NCBI RefSeq assembly: GCF_039543525.1
Contig: NZ_BAABJX010000033.1
Coordinates: 1 to 64,000 of the forward strand
Direction: 5' to 3'
From: Algivirga pacifica
Lineage (GTDB): Bacteria > Bacteroidota > Bacteroidia > Cytophagales > Flammeovirgaceae
Length of the DNA: 64,000 bases
The stretch's first letter is position 1. Each line of letters starts with the position of its first letter. The translations under genes were made by a program, and so were the position numbers. Of the stretch, positions 63,241 to 64,000 are shown piece by piece. Under the pieces are notes generated by a model, which saw only the letters and a program-made list of their open reading frames with translations, did no database searches and was not told the origin of the DNA.

Positions 63241-64000
63241 ATGAACATTGCTATTATTGGTGCCGGTATCTCTGGCATTGCTACCGCCATTATTTTGCAA
63301 AAGGCGGGGCACAAGGTGACCCTTTATGAAAAAAACACAGAAATCGGAGGCGTATGGGCGATGAGCTATCCTGATGTACGCCTTCAAAATGTAGGCGTTC
63401 AATACTGCTTTTCGGATTTTCCATGGCCTAAAAAGCCCGATCAGCATCCTACTGCTGCTCAAATCACTGACTATCTCAAGCAAGCGATCACTCATTTTTC
63501 ATTAGATGTACGTACCGGGCATCAAATTTTGTCCATGGAAGAAAAACCGAATGGATGGACACTTAACATTGAAAACGCTGAAGGCACTTCTACCATTGAG
63601 ATGGACTATGTCATTTCTGCCATAGGACAATATAGTGGTGGCAAGAACCGACCAGAGTTTAAGGGAGAATCAATCTTCAAGGGGCAGATTATCACAGAAA
63701 GAGATGTAAAGGACCTCTCTATTTTCTCTGGAAAAAAAGTAGCGGTTGTTGGCTTTGGTAAAAGTGCTCTGGATATGGCTACCCTTGCTGGAAAAAACGG
63801 TGCAGAGGTGGAGCATATCTTCCGAACACCAAGATGGACCATTCCTTTTAAAATTATGGGCATCCATTATACTTATCCACTTTTTAGCCGATTTGGTTCG
63901 GTGATGATGAGCAGCTGGGCACATCCAAGCAAAGTAGAACAAGTACTTCATCAAAAAATGTCTTTTGTTGTTAATGGTTTCTGGAAAATGCTTTCGGGAT
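63241..64000 (+). CDS. Flavin-containing monooxygenase, 5' part
   Basis: The first 253 residues of an FAD-dependent monooxygenase; the gene runs off the window. An FAD-binding Rossmann motif sits at the very start (IAIIGAGISGIATAIIL), followed by KNTEIGGVWAM and a second, NADPH-binding motif (KKVAVVGFGKSALDMATLAG, about 161-180). Between them lies YVISAIGQYSGG. The order fits group B flavoprotein monooxygenases (FMO or Baeyer-Villiger-like), which oxygenate heteroatoms or ketones. The substrate is unknown. The ATG at 63241 is certain from the motif position. Confidence 0.88.
   Translation, partial: MNIAIIGAGISGIATAIILQKAGHKVTLYEKNTEIGGVWAMSYPDVRLQNVGVQYCFSDFPWPKKPDQHPTAAQITDYLKQAITHFSLDVRTGHQILSMEEKPNGWTLNIENAEGTSTIEMDYVISAIGQYSGGKNRPEFKGESIFKGQIITERDVKDLSIFSGKKVAVVGFGKSALDMATLAGKNGAEVEHIFRTPRWTIPFKIMGIHYTYPLFSRFGSVMMSSWAHPSKVEQVLHQKMSFVVNGFWKMLSG

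Noticed and set aside
1..64000. tRNA or rRNA genes
   Set aside because: No cloverleaf with a GGTTCGA-type T-arm and CCA-like end, and no rRNA-like stretch, was recognised on reading; a dedicated RNA gene scan was not possible.

Overview
The window looks like a chromosomal segment of a marine, polysaccharide-degrading member of the Bacteroidota, probably of the Cytophagales/Flammeovirgaceae type. The basis is a SusC/SusD pair, several lipoprotein sulfatases, a very large protein ending in what looks like a type IX secretion C-terminal domain, transmembrane AraC-type regulators, and the near absence of Shine-Dalgarno sequences. No genus can be named from the sequence alone.

Layout. (1) 1-11 kb: a decayed gene end, then a patchwork of non-coding palindromic repeats, then a 2-hydroxyacid dehydrogenase, a DCC-family protein, a PAF-acetylhydrolase-like membrane hydrolase, a clan GH-A-like secreted glycosidase coupled to an ADP-ribosylglycohydrolase-family protein, and rhaEW (rhamnulose-1-phosphate aldolase / lactaldehyde dehydrogenase). 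Inverted copies of a ~450-bp repeat bound this block. (2) 11-14 kb: the C-terminal tip of an RHS protein with a lipase-like domain, a small membrane protein that may be its immunity protein, and an IS110-family element with a long non-coding upstream region. (3) 14-19 kb: an AraC regulator, lutABC (lactate oxidation) and a membrane-anchored AraC regulator. (4) 19-45 kb: a polysaccharide utilisation locus with a FucP-like transporter, a 1.7-kilo-residue beta-propeller protein, three sulfatases, a GH92 enzyme, a DUF4380 protein and SusD/SusC, followed upstream by a rhamnose operon (rhaI isomerase, FGGY kinase, NCS1-type permease, 59-aa membrane protein). (5) 45-64 kb: housekeeping and peripheral genes (ArsC/Spx-like, ruvX, def, CAP lipoprotein, omega-amidase, Ca/Na exchanger, hypothetical genes and remnants, LRR protein, luciferase-like monooxygenase, S9 and M16 peptidases, DUF5996, a lipoprotein, and a flavin monooxygenase cut by the window end).

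How it fits together. A sulfated, probably rhamnose-containing glycan would be bound and imported by SusCD, desulfated and trimmed by the sulfatases and glycosidases, and its rhamnose taken up by the FucP-like and/or NCS1-type permease. RhaI, the kinase and RhaEW would then give dihydroxyacetone phosphate plus lactate, and LutABC would oxidise lactate to pyruvate. The enzyme steps rest on family recognition; the polymer and the permease substrates are inferred.

The most unusual material is non-coding: arrays of a constant GTTGAG word alternating with small hairpins whose stems differ but stay self-complementary, several MITE-like elements, and many tandem arrays with a strict 7-bp period but different sequences, often folded into long hairpins at gene ends.
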